A DNA stretch of 64,000 bases from Stenopsyche tienmushanensis. Taxonomy: Eukaryota; Arthropoda; Insecta; Trichoptera; Stenopsychidae. Positions within the stretch are counted from its first letter, which is position 1, and every line of letters starts with the position of its first letter. Under the pieces are notes generated by a model. It had not been told where the DNA came from, did not search any database, and saw only the letters and a list, made by a program, of their open reading frames with translations. Made by a program: the position numbers and the translations under genes. This document shows, in pieces, positions 45,681 through 57,030 of this stretch. Location of the stretch: positions 124,001 through 188,000 of the forward strand of contig WACJ01000403.1 in NCBI GenBank assembly GCA_008973525.1, given 5' to 3'.

Positions 45681-47230
45681 AAAGATTATCCCTCTTGTTT
45701 CTCCCTTCTGGAGTCAGATAAGAGTTCTGTGTCCAATTTGCCCTACTGCATCCATACAAATTTCACTTCAATAATGGAATAATACTTGTGTGCATTTTAT
45801 TTCCACCCCCAATATGAAAGCTTCAAATATAAACTTAAATTATGTCAATTCTTATACGATTATGACTAAAAAAATGGCCCTTAGCTTCTGATGATTGGCG
45901 ATGACATTGAAAACCATCGTAAATCAGTTCCATATAATCAACAATCAAACATTAGGTACAAATCCTTTGTCGATCTAAGAAGGCATTCCATGTTCGATAC
46001 AATTCGTGTGATTTAATCTAAGTGCTTGTTGAACAAATTCAAACAATCCGAAAGCCACAATCTGCTTTACATACATACATTAGAGGATCACACATCTCCA
46101 TCAGGGAGCTTCAACTACCGACGATACATTCCGTTACTTACATCTATCCCGAATCTTATAACCCTTTTTTTAATTTGATCAGGCCATCATAATTGTGATC
46201 TTCTTCCGATAATCAAAAATTAATAAAGGGACCCTGTTGGATGGGATCCATAATGAATAATTGCTTGCCCATTTATACCACCAATTTTGGAACGACAACG
46301 AAATCTTCTACAAAAGCCAAATGCACTATGATATCCTTCCAGATATCTGCGCGTTCCAGTAAGATGCGCGCGCAATACGACGGTTGAGCTCTGCTCACGG
46401 GAGAGAGGGAGACAGCCGATCTTTGAAGCGAAAGCGAGCGCGCGCATTCTTTGGATCCTAGCCCTTCAGCCCGCACTACACGTGGCCTGAAGCAATAAAT
46501 CACGTAGCTGTACTGCTGCGTTACTTATCAAATAATTATTAAGTGTGTTTAACATTGCAATGCATGCCCGGTACTCGCTAGTACATAATAAATAATTAAA
46601 TCATGTTTTAATATAAATCATAATTTACCAAAATTTGAGAATCATTCATAAATCAATATCCTTGATGAAAAACAAAACAGAGATAACTTGCGTCGGCACT
46701 CGGTTTGAAACAAAAACAATGCCTGTAATTGCGCCTATTAAGACCAAAAGATAGCACGCGACCATTTCTGTGCGTTTTTTTTTTTTTTCATCGTCAATTT
46801 GGCCGAACGGCGATGAAGTGGGGCCAGCATCGACGGAATTCCATCCATTCTCAAATTGATTGTTTCTCACTCATTTCCTGCTTGGAAGATTCTCTTTGTT
46901 TATTTTCCACTGATATCTTTTCGCGTGACATATTGGTATTTACTTTTTTCGCCCCTCGACATTTTTTTTTTAATATTCCACCTCGGCCGCAAACAAGCGC
47001 CCCCATAAAGGGGGGGTAAAGCGATTTATCAAAAGAAATAAAAAATGCCTCCAAATACATCATCCCTTTAAGCGCACAAAATTTTTAATTTGATTTATTA
47101 ATGTAATAATTATATTTTTTAAGCAATTCGAATCCATTTCTTCTCGATTATGTCCGGATATTACTAGCACATCAAACCCAGTATGTTAATTATTTTTTTA
47201 AATAACTGCATCCTAAAGTATGATCATGAT
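45681..47230. other. Non-coding; GC-rich island 46360-46510 and mixed stretch 46680-47060
   Basis: The island at 46360-46510 has runs such as GCGAAAGCGAGCGCGCGC and then AGCAATAAATCACG, and looks like a fragment of an LTR or other GC-rich repeat that I cannot place. 46680-47060 is mixed in composition with overlapping frames on both strands (46646-47063), none recognisable. It holds CCCCCATAAAGGGGG (about 47001). Confidence 0.3.
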
Positions 47231-47236
47231 TAACTC

Positions 47237-47462
47237 TTTGATGAGTATGCCCACACATGCTGCGTATGAACGCTAATATTGCTTCCCTTTTAGCTGTAAT
47301 GCGCAGGAAACACCAAAAGGGAATCGATGGATAACATTGGCTGCGAAGAAAGATCTTCTTCCTACAGGTTCATAACTGTAAGCTCTCATCGCATTAAATA
47401 GAAATAATAATTAAGGCGAAAGTATTTCTCTGATCACCTGACCCTTTCGCTAACGTAACATT
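47237..47462 (+). mobile_element. Possible LTR remnant left of the primer sites
   Basis: It begins with the TGATGAGTATGCCCACACAT word shared with 42.13 kb and ends …CTAACGTAACA directly before a tRNA-Leu primer site. That is the position an LTR 3' end should have, and the end resembles the TTACA end of the other LTRs. The body is short and AT-rich, with no clear match to copies A-C, so the call is weak. Confidence 0.35.
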
Positions 47463-47498
47463 TGGTGTCAGAAGTGTTCCCCCCACTTCTGACACCAA
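47462..47498. repeat. Two retrotransposon primer-binding sites head to head
   Basis: TTGGTGTCAGAAGTG (47462-47476) and CACTTCTGACACCAA (47484-47498) form perfect 15-bp arms around TTCCCCC. With one bulged base the match extends to AACAT/ATGTT. TGGTGTCAGAAGTGG is complementary to the 3' end of eukaryotic tRNA-Leu(CAA), including CCA. A primer site at the expected place next to an LTR-like end on the left, and an inverted one on the right, means two element ends face each other here. Confidence 0.7.
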
Positions 47499-47499
47499 T

Positions 47500-49190
47500 G
47501 TTGACTATTATTTTTCTTCTTTTTGCATAAGTATGCTATTTCGTCCATACAACATAACTATTTTCTGGTTGTGATTTATTATTCCCTTCCACAAATAGTT
47601 ACGTTAAAATAAAATTAACTGGATAATAATTTATGGTCGGAAAGGATCGGTGAGAGTAATTTTTCCAGATCCAGAAAATGGGCTACATCTAAATCGATGT
47701 GATCGATAGGCAGCATCAATATTACTCATATTTAATATAATATAAAACATACAGAAATATATAGATTTGACCGAAAATTGTGGTTATATTTTTTAAAATC
47801 TAAATCCTTTCACTAACAGAAACATAAATTTAAAAGAAAGCATCATAAGTTCTTAGCTCCATATAACGAAGCTTATGAAGATGCGTAAATACAGCATAGT
47901 AATTAAAATGCTGCTGAAGAAAGCTCTAAAAATGAGAACATTTTAGCAATATTTTTGCTTAATGGTGATAAGTAGTAAAGAATAAAAAATCTTATGCAAT
48001 GTTAATATTAATTAAATTTAGGGATTCTAGAGCATTTTTGTATTAGTTTTATGTATCAATTAACATAAAAATAATCATTTAACTATATTTTACGGGGACC
48101 AAAAGTATTGTAAATGGAATTCAAGCAATGTTCGCTAATTTTATTTACATGAGCAAAACATAGGCAGAAATTTAAATTGTTCGTAAACGCAAATGACGGC
48201 AGTAACACTTCTGCAAAATAATCTATCCCTTAATCAATAATTATCCCTTAATTTAACATTGTGAACATCCTCAAATTCTTCACGATCGCGTAATTCGATT
48301 GTTTCGGTAGCTTTGCGAGAGTCAACAACTTAAAATTTAAATCGGTTCTCGTAATCTAATCCCCGGCTCGGAAATATACAGAATTACGAGAGGTCCATTA
48401 CGTATTCCCTTCGCATAGAATTAACAGCAACAACAGAAAACTTGCAACAACCTCCTCAAATTTGGGCCCTGGCTAAATCAGTCGAAATAATTTCATTTAC
48501 AATATTTTACGTCGGGCCCTAACGACGAAGGCTTTCAACGGTCTGGAAGCTCCCAAAATGTGACGTTGAATACAAAACAGGTACAAAAATGTATCTGTTC
48601 AATATCAGTATCCACACCGAAATATTTCATTAGAACTTCATCATTATCAGCGTCATATTCAGGGCTTCGTTTACTTTGAATTTTGAACACAAAAACCTTC
48701 CAAGCGTTAAATTATTTCGCCATGTCTTCCCTTGTATTTTGATATTTGAATTACAAAGATTTTCGCATTGAGTTAGAATTATTAGAAGGACTATGGAATA
48801 ATGATAATTTTGAAGCTTTCACTTTCAAAATTAGTTTATATCGATACACGGTTCAAGAAACACATTATTTTGTTACTATATCAATTTTTTAAAAAATCGC
48901 ATTAGATCACATGTAGCATTTCAATGGTGGCAATATTCAAATATGCATTGGAAAGAATAAATCCAGTTGTGAAATCAAACAACCAAGCAAAATAATGTAC
49001 GAATTAAAAGAGTAAAATCGTTTAAAGACATCTAGCAAACGAATCATTTTTTGGTTGTAGAATAAATCCACCAACAATTTGGAGCAATGATTGCGTTTAA
49101 TAAGGCATGGATATCTTAAGGTCATAATTTGGATCGCAGCATCCGCTTAAAGTCGCTTTTCGCTTGTCTTTTTGTATAAAAGCAAAAATA
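47500..49190. other. Non-coding; less AT-rich stretch 48270-48560
   Basis: 48270-48560 contains TCTAATCCCCGG (a Bicoid/Otx-type TAATCC word) and a few GTTTCGG/ACGATCG words, and could be regulatory. No gene is recognisable elsewhere. Confidence 0.25.
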
Positions 49191-49193
49191 ATA

Positions 49194-50082
49194 GATTGTC
49201 CCGTTAAGAGTGTCGTTTTTTTCATACTTACTTTTTGATCATCAGTTGTATATTTGTTAGTCGATTAACATCTGGAGAACGTTATTAAACTATTTAAACG
49301 TGAAAATTTTACTTTAGAAAATAAGGTCCGAAGGTAGAGAAAGGTTAAAATGGATGACGATATCCCGTATGCTGAAATTGAATCAAATTCAACACAGACC
49401 ATACGAGAATTAACAGATAACCTCGAATACTTCCAGAAAAGTATTTAAATACTCTTTAAAAAAATAGGAAAGTTCATAAAACAGGGGGTGTGGATTACCC
49501 ACAACATTACAAACAAACGAAGAAACAACCATTTTCACACTATTTTGCGACTGGAGATGAAAAGTGGGTGTTGTACTCAAATCAAAAACACAAAAAAACA
49601 AATGGCTGATTTAAATGTACAATGGGACTCCAAAGGGATAATCTAACATGAACTACTTCCATATAATCAAACCATAACAGGGAGATTTATTGTTCAAAAT
49701 AGAAACTTTAAAAGTGGTAGTAAACATGATACTGCGCGACCTCATAAATCAAATATAACTGAAAACAAATTGAAGGATCTCGCTTTGCAAACTATTCTAC
49801 ATCCAACTTATTCCCCTGACTTTGCTCCTGCCGACTATCATTTATGTAGATCGATGCATTATTTATTTATTGGGGGAAAAAATCATAAACATATAAGAGA
49901 TTGAAACATATTTTATATCAAAACCCGTTGAATTTTATAATTCCGGAATAAAAAAATGATTCCATAGATGGGAAAAGGTTGCATCTACTGAAAGAGAATA
50001 CATTGCATCGATGAAATGATTTATACATTTTTTTTTATTTAGCTCCTTCGTTTAAAAAAACGACATTCCTAACGGGACAATC
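49194..50082 (+). mobile_element. Mariner-family element, internally decayed, both ends present
   Basis: The left end GATTGTCCCGTTAAGAGTGT then CGTTTTTTT and the right end, inverted, GATTGTCCCGTTAGGAATGT then CGTTTTTTT, give TIRs of about 29 bp. TA flanks both (49192-49193 and 50083-50084). The length is 889 bp, shorter than a complete mariner. Confidence 0.9.
49350..50019 (+). pseudogene. Mariner transposase remnant
   Basis: ATG 49350 opens MDDDIPYAEIESNSTQTIRE, which has the helix-turn-helix pattern. After stops and shifts come ATGDEKWVLYSNQK (first catalytic aspartate), HDTARPHKS (second), and LHPTYSPDFAPADYHL (third), and the frame runs to about 50019. All three catalytic aspartates are visible, but many stops and frameshifts break the frame and a section after the helix-turn-helix is absent. 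Confidence 0.85.
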
Positions 50083-50084
50083 TA

Positions 50085-51905
50085 TAATGATGTCACAAAT
50101 AAACGCCAATATCTTTTTCATTCAGAATTTTCGAAAAATTGTTCTCAATTCATATTTAAAATCGTTCGGAAATAACATGGATATCACAATAAGAACAATA
50201 CAGTATTTTTCTTGAATCAATTCCATTTTTAGCATCGACGATCTTAAAAGCGAATATTTTTGACATGTGAACATATTTTATGTTCATTCAGACAGGAGAA
50301 ATTTCCCGACTTATTCTTTTACTGGGAAATATCAAAAGGGTTGCTGTTCTATCTTTGCAATATTTTACTACGTTCTTGAATCATGAAAATCGTATTTATT
50401 TAAGCATTATGCAAAATTTTACATCGTATATTTATACATGGATTATGATTTCCTTATCGTTAACAAACATGACCTGTTATATATGGACGTGGGGAAGTAC
50501 ATACATTCCAATCAATGGATCTTAATCAAATTTGCTACACGACTTGTCCATTATATACACAAAATGCTTCGCCATTAACGAACTTATACAATTAAATTAA
50601 AACTTTTAATAAGGATTTGCATACAAGCTTCGGAAGCACGGAACATTCTTTTGTGATGCAAATGTAGTCTCAATACCGGAGCGTTTGGCATTCGTTTTAT
50701 TATCTTGAAGTACATCGCGAACGGCGAAAGTACATATTGTCTTTGCAAAATTGTATTCTACTTCCTCTACATGCAGTTTCGCTAATTCAAAAAGTTTCAG
50801 GAATTACACAAAATTTTACAGCATAAACTGAATTCAGGCCGACTGCAAGCCGTATTGAACGAGCGAATGGGAAGTTGACCCATAAGCATTATGGGTTTTT
50901 TCCTTCCTTATATAAAAGCGAATAGGCTTTGAACGCACGATTGACTCGACGGTTTTGTTCAGGTTCGTGTATTGATTGGACAAATGTATTTATTTGTACG
51001 CGGCCCGATTGTGGAACATTATGGACGTTGACCCGATGACACGAAACCGTTCCGACCCGAAAAAGGATAATCTCTTTTCAGTGAAATGCTTTAACCCTTA
51101 TCGAAGAGGTCTAATAAGAAAATGGAAGCTGAAAATATCAACTGTTTGATAGGATAACAATAGTTAAGCCTTCATGAAATGCGAATAACTTCAGAGAGGT
51201 TAAATGGGCATGTTTGCTCCCTTAAAATACCAAGACCCTTTGATCTGAGTCCATATTAAAAAATACATCAAATCAATCCAGTCGAATACTATTTATAAGT
51301 ACTCATCTATCCTAATTTAGCATTAAATTGCACTCACTCATTTATAAGTTTCTGCTTAAAAAAAACATATTCAAACAATAGGAAACCACCACATGATAAA
51401 TCCATTCTCTAGCAAAATCTACTATGAAGATCTTCTACATCTAATAGCGAATATTGTATCTTAAGAAGAAGAACGAATCAAAAGATTATCGCAAAGCTTA
51501 TATTCATACTCGCTGATATTTTTCATGCATACCTTGATCTATAAACAGCCCAAATTTGTTTGAAATTTTTACTTGCTCTCAAAATGAACAGCTTTTGACT
51601 GCATTAATGTCTCAAATTATGACCCGAACAGATACTCGCTTTTAAATAGCCACACACTGCTCCAAATTATAATGATCATGTTTTTCTACTCAAAGCGGTT
51701 ATTAATAAAATGTGCATATGCATATCTTCCAAGATCCAATATTAGACAGGACCTTATTTGTACGCATATTTACGTACGCAAATATTTCGTTTCGTTTTTA
51801 AAAAATATAGGTAACAGTTGATCTGGCGTTCCATTATTATTTGTGTATTTGCAATGTAATTCAGATATCATAAAAACTATGAGAAATATTGTAATTTCAC
51901 ACTAT
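50085..51905. other. Non-coding; less AT-rich stretch 50810-51120
   Basis: The 50810-51120 stretch has the perfect palindrome ACCCATAAGCATTATGGGT (50878-50896, Abd-B-like CCATAA words), then TATATAAAAG (50909-50918), then words such as GAACGCACG. A core promoter is possible, but no initiator or open frame follows. The rest is AT-rich. A plus-strand frame at 50280-50525 is not recognised. Confidence 0.25.
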
Positions 51906-51909
51906 TAAA

Positions 51910-52603
51910 AACCAGAGTGTACCACATGAACGTTCGGAATTCACAGATGAGAAATAATTTTAAGGCCATAATTTTTACAAAACAAATTAATCTTCGTTTA
52001 CTTAAATAGACTTTTACCAAACCCCACCTTTAACTAGCAGTTTTCAGATATTTTCTTGTTGTCGTATAAAATCCATCTTCATCATAAGTATAAAGCTGTG
52101 ATATTAAAATAAAGCTTTATCGTTATTAATCATCAAGGAAAAACAACCCTCAAAGAGTCTCAGTTTTTTTGCCTTTTGACAGTTCGTGCGGCACCCGTTT
52201 ATCAAGATTTTTATCTCTTTCTGTTGAAACGAGATGACGTGCTTGCTCGCGAATGAGGCTTTTAAATCTTCATCACTAATGACGGTTTTGGGTTTGTGTG
52301 TATGTTGTGTGATCGGTGGGCTTTTTGTGTCATTTTAGAATTGTTTTCTTACAAATTGACCCTTATCCGAAAGCCTTGTTGATATTTTTGTATGCTTCCA
52401 CTGCGTCATATCCCAATTTAAACTCAGACATAAAAGTAAACAGAAATCTTTATTGACGTTACTGTTGAAATTCGTAGAAAACAATGGCTTTGAATATTAC
52501 ATATCAAATAATCGAACTGGCAAAATATTGCACTGAATCTTTCTCAATTACGATCGATTTTTAATTAACTGAAATTCCGAATCTTCATATGATATGCCCT
52601 AAT
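51910..52603. mobile_element. TIR element related to the 12.2-kb MITE
   Basis: The left part CCAGAGTGTACCACATGAAC then GTTCGGAATT and the right end, inverted, TTAGGGCATATCATATGAAG then ATTCGGAATT, are related terminal repeats of about 30 bp, diverged. The right subterminal part matches 12.25 kb. A middle stretch (52130-52340) is less AT-rich and may be unrelated. No transposase block is recognisable. Ends such as …CCCTAATA fit the Tc1/mariner superfamily with TA targets. Confidence 0.5.
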
Positions 52604-53698
52604 ATTTTTAATTCTAATTTTAATTTTCTTAGCAATATTTGCTTCTTTTATAATATATTCTAGAATTTTATTTTAATGCTTCAACGATAATCCAGTATTC
52701 ACAGTAATGTAAGAAAACCGTCAGACTATTTGCATAAAAGTAATAAAAGCTCCCGTTGGTCTATTATGGGGAATAAAGTCAGCAAACCGTTTTGGTAAGC
52801 CGCGCGTTGTAAAAGAAGAGATTAAACAAAATCAATTGAGATAAATCCTAGAAAATGAGATGTGATATTTTATGCATATTAAGGTACTCTGTCAAAGGTT
52901 TATGAATATATATAAATATTTAAAAGAGAAAGTACAGAAAATTTTATTCTAGTCAGATTGACGTCACTCAATCAACCATTCGTCAATAGTCAGCCGAAGT
53001 ATAAAGAGATCTTTAAGGCCAACCCAAAGTGATAATCAAAGGCGCTCGATTGCAATTCGAGCTCATTAAAAATAAAAAAAGATACTGCCTTCGTAGGCAG
53101 AGGCTCGAATAAAAGCTCCGAGCATCTCATTTCGCATGGTAGAAAAGCTCTCTTATTTGATGTGAATATATTTTGGATACGTGAATAAAGTCTTTTTATT
53201 CGGTGGTGACCTGGTGTAGGGCTCTTTGTGAGAATGTCTGAAGATATTAAGCACACACAAATGAGAAAAGCCTAAGGGGTGAGCTCAGCTACACGGTGAC
53301 GTCATTGGCGTGCCATTTTTCGGGATAAAGCCTTTTCTAGAGCCGATGGTACTGAGAGGAGCCGTTGTCAGAAAAACACGGCCATTGCACTGACACCCGA
53401 CCATTTTCTAAGCAAAAACTTCCCAAACAGTGTGATGGGATCGATTAAAAATTGAACCCTTAAATATTTTGATGCTGTCATGACTAAAACAATTTAATAT
53501 CCAGGATTACCCAAAAATCATTTGAACTTCGTGAAATCTTAACATTTACTATGGAGTCTTTCTATAATATTGGAATATCAGTCATTTCAATTTCAAGTAT
53601 TTTCTTTTTATTTTTTCTACCATCAAAAACTAGAAAAGCTTTACATAAAGACTTTATTACAGATAATTAACTGTTACTGTTTGCATAGGTGTGATATT
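52604..53698. other. Non-coding; less AT-rich stretch 52990-53420
   Basis: The 52990-53420 stretch has a perfect CRE, TGACGTCA (53297-53304), a small stem CTGCCT-TCGT-AGGCAG (about 53084), and GAATAAAGTCTTTTTATTC (another near-palindrome, about 53183). The minus-strand frame 52990-53256 has no family features. This is a possible regulatory element. Confidence 0.25.
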
Positions 53699-53713
53699 CC
53701 ACTTCTGACACCA
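53699..53713 (-). other. Retrotransposon primer-binding site, tRNA-Leu(CAA) type
   Basis: CCACTTCTGACACCA on the plus strand is the 3' end of tRNA-Leu(CAA). Read on the minus strand it is a primer site placed one base after an LTR ending TTACA. That is the standard layout of a 5' LTR followed by the primer site. No gag frame follows to the left, so the element body is lost. Confidence 0.75.
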
Positions 53714-53714
53714 A

Positions 53715-54466
53715 TGTAACGTGGAGTCCCCGAGTCGCTCCCATATGTTTTACAAAATGGCCGGATTTGTTTGGATTTGTTCTTTTATTGAGACGCGATA
53801 AAACCGAACAATGGGAGAGATTACAATTACGAAATTATCACTGAACATAGCTGTTACAATAACTCTTCTCGCGCCGGGTGGGTTTTAGACTCCACGATGC
53901 CCACCCATAACCAACCCTACGCCCGTGGGCAAGGTTGAACCCCTGTAGCCCCGCAAAAGTAGCCTCGTTGGTTTGTTCATCAAAAGCAGCTGGGGTAGCC
54001 CAGCTAACATGAGTTGGGTGCGCAGGTCGCCCTGTGCTGCGCACCTGTAAAGGGGTGTGTGGAACAGCCGATTACAGTAGTTAGTGGAGACTGTGTTAAA
54101 GGCTCACTACTATCCTCAACAGTCTAGGCATACATAGGAGAACGATTTTAGGCTGTTTGAACGGCGACTCGTCTCCGTGGCTAGGTACTACAAATGACTA
54201 AACTCGGGTGCATTAGTCTGAAGCTGGTTTTCCTGCAAAAACCTCGCCCCCTCTGGAACAAAAGGAGTGGGTGCCTGGACGCTCTGCGCGTAGCTTTTTT
54301 AGTGGGGTTAAAAGATCAGTGGAAGACCCTATCAGTGTGGCTAGTTCAGGGTAACCCGGAATAAACCATACAGCAGCGCAAGAAATTGGATCCCACATTG
54401 TGATCTCACAATCCAGTTAGTCGCTGTCTGTCGTCTGTCAACTCTTCTCGCAGTTTAGCTATAACA
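53715..54466 (-). mobile_element. Gypsy-type LTR (5' LTR) or LTR plus internal fragment
   Basis: On the minus strand this runs from TGTTATAGC (54466) to …CTCCACGTTACA (53715), so it begins TGT and ends ACA as LTRs do, and the primer site adjoins. An AATAAA signal lies on the minus strand near 53789. It is GC-rich and contrasts with the flanks. Minus-strand frames 54213-54398 (WFIPGYPELA…TDLLTPLKK) and 53838-54044 faintly recall the RT/RNase H region of gypsy pol (FIP.Y..LA.PLT.LL). Part of the segment may therefore be internal sequence brought in by rearrangement. The outer limit at 54466 is tentative. Confidence 0.5.
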
Positions 54467-55700
54467 TTTTGTATTGATAAAAATTAGTATGGTGCCCTCT
54501 TTGGAAGAAGATAGTTGTTTTTAATGTCATTTTTGTATCTATATACTGTCGAACATTTCATATTATCGACACAAGTGACCGATACATTTCATAAAAACTT
54601 AAAATAATATTCTTCGATGCGTACTTTTATAATTTTGATATATTTCCAAATCGAATCAGCGTATATATTATTAATGAACTTCTACGGATGATGGATTGGA
54701 ACATTGACATTCCATCTGAAGAAAATAAAGTTATCTAATAAATAAAAGTTTGTCGTGCGTATAGAATACAGCAGCATTGAATTCTTCATATATTGTCTCC
54801 ACTTTTATCCATTTCGCCCCCATCACACCATGACAAAGAGAAGTTTTGACCACAATAGCCAATAATAACATGTCCATCCTTATTCTATCAACTCAGCCTA
54901 CAAGACAACCTTGTCAGACTTACATGTAAGAACGTAATTTTTATTTCTCGGGTAATATATCTTCGTCGATTGTTCGTAATGGAGAAAATATCGAGTCTCT
55001 TTTTGAACGCGTTTGTGAAGTGTATTTCTACCCTGAGCCCTCTCACAGCCTACATTAAAATAAATAATCATTTTCATAAATTCAAATTCGGCTCTTAGCT
55101 AGAAATTGTAGGGCATAATTCATTCATACGCCATCTGTATATAAATTAACAGCGCCCTCGGTATCGACTACAGCTGTACGCTTCGTATTTTTTTAATTAT
55201 TTTAATAATTCAGCAGGAGAGATTTGTACGTAAATAAAAAAAAACCGGATTTATTCGTCAGCGACCAAATGCGGTCCACAATTTTACATGCAAATCATAT
55301 TCGGATAGCAACTTTTTCTCGGAAGAGTCGGAAAACTTTTGTTCTCACTGATGAATACGTAATAGCCTGCCCGTCAACTGTTGGCCAGGTGCTGCTTTGA
55401 TATACACAGAAGAAGAACATTGTATACACACCGGTGGAAAACTTGTGGATGTGTGGCTAAAATGTGGAATAAAAGTGCCCCTGTTAAATATTAATCTCGA
55501 AATATACACGCTCTTGGGATCCAAAAGATCTACATTGTATTATTTCGAGATTATATCATTTTCTCTTTTAGCGTCTAAAAAACGTCTTGAAGTTTCTAGC
55601 CATCATGAATTAGATAACTTGGATCTTGTGCTATTTATAAACGGACAATACAATACAAAAAGGTCGTAATAGTGGAGTAATTCAATGCAAATGCTTTATG
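54467..55700. other. Non-coding stretch
   Basis: No gene was recognised. A plus-strand frame at 55397-55669 has no family features. CGCCATCTGTATATAAATTAACAGCG near 55130 resembles the repeated words in the U3 of LTR copy C and may be another fragment of it. Confidence 0.35.
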
Positions 55701-55739
55701 GGATTGAATAAATTTAAATAGCGACGGAGCAAATATTTC

Positions 55740-56850
55740 AAAAACATCCTCAAAGCGAGACAGCAAAACTGTTTAAAATCGAATGCATATCATCAGATGA
55801 TGACAATATGGAAAAATACAAATATTTAGCCGTATAGATAAATGTAAATCAGGTTTAAATTAAACCGCATAGTTACTACCTAAATTTTTTGCTGTGAAGG
55901 AAAAGAAAAGATGAGAGTAAAGCAACAGTGCATACAAGCTACAACTTATCGGAATTTATAGCTAAACACTCCAAACCATTCACTAAAGGTGATTTCATCA
56001 AGGAATGCCTAATTAAATTCCTTATAAAAGGGTTGCATTGCAATTGGATTGCAATGGAATTCAATAAGGGTTGTAAATCTATATAAATTCTTTATCCAGA
56101 AGATATAGATTATATTTTGCAATCAATCGCTTTGTCTTGAAATACAGCTGCATAACAAATTACTGATTTAGCAGCCAATTTAAGTGATCAGATTAAAGTA
56201 AAATGGTCTAATTTCCAAGGATTTTCTATTGTGATGAGAATATGGACAACGGAGGCGTAGCTCAATTAGCTGCTTTGTGTAAGTGATTATCTTGCTATAA
56301 GAGTCTCAAATAATTCTGGAATTTGATTGAGACTTGATACAACATGGTGGCAAGATTTATCCTTCATTGTTGATATAACAACACACTCATTCGATTTAAA
56401 TGTATCGCTGCGAAGATCAGATCATTACGAACTTGTATGACAAAATTAAGGCATTCAAATGTAAGCATGTTCTTTGGGAAACACAGTTGAAAAATGAAAA
56501 ATTAGCACACTTTCCGATATTCAAAGTGAACAAATCAAGTTTATGTAAAAGTGCAACATGTCAAAAGTATGCGAAAAAAATTGTAAGTCTTAGAATTGAA
56601 TTTAAAACTTTGGATGACAAATTTTATTTGTTCACTTCGATTTTCTTCAATAAATAAGGCGATTGAAATTCAATGTGATTCAAATTTGAGATTTACAGAT
56701 ATTTATTAGCTACATTGCCCCTTAAATAGAAAAGATGCCAAGATGCAGAGAAGAAATTCCAAGTGTCAGGAAGCAAACATTAATTTGTCCTTTTTTATTT
56801 CGCTTATCGAGGGGCGAATGAATTTGCATATTTTTTTGCAGCCCACGTTA
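55740..56850 (+). pseudogene. hAT transposase relic (ZBED5-like type)
   Basis: Blocks appear in the order seen in hAT proteins of the ZBED5 kind: SYNLSEFIAKHSKPFTKGDF and IKECLI near 55940, NTAA…ITDLAANLSDQIK and FQGFSIV near 56150-56230, ENMDNGGVAQLAAL near 56240. Then an open part (56400-56657) has IITNLYDKIKAFKCKHVLWE, TQLKNEKLAHFP and KYAKKIVSLRIEF, and QCDSNLRF follows after a frameshift. Stops and shifts are numerous. Compared with the family, the segments between these blocks are deleted and the N-terminal zinc finger is not visible. It is a dead copy. Confidence 0.75.
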
Positions 56851-56915
56851 AAGTTATTTTTTAAATTTGTGCCATGTTAGTTTTTGCGTTTGACAGCTCT
56901 AGCGTAAGCGACATT

Positions 56916-57030
56916 CCACTTCTGACACCAATGTATCATAGAGCAGGGGCGCTCTCAGAGGCAGATTCCTCGGATCATTCCCATGTGTTTTTCAAGACGA
57001 TCGTGGTGGTTCTTAAACTCTTCAGATCCA
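56916..57030 (-). mobile_element. Primer-binding site and start of an LTR fragment
   Basis: CCACTTCTGACACCA (56916-56930), one base, then TGTATCATAGAGCAGGGGCG on the plus strand. The layout repeats that of 53.70 kb, and the GC-rich stretch CTCTCAGAGGCAGATTCCTC matches the corresponding part of LTR copy B (CTCGGGGGCAGATCACCC). The LTR breaks off near 57030 into AT-rich sequence. The open frame 56874-57122 crosses this junction and is not a gene. Confidence 0.65.
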
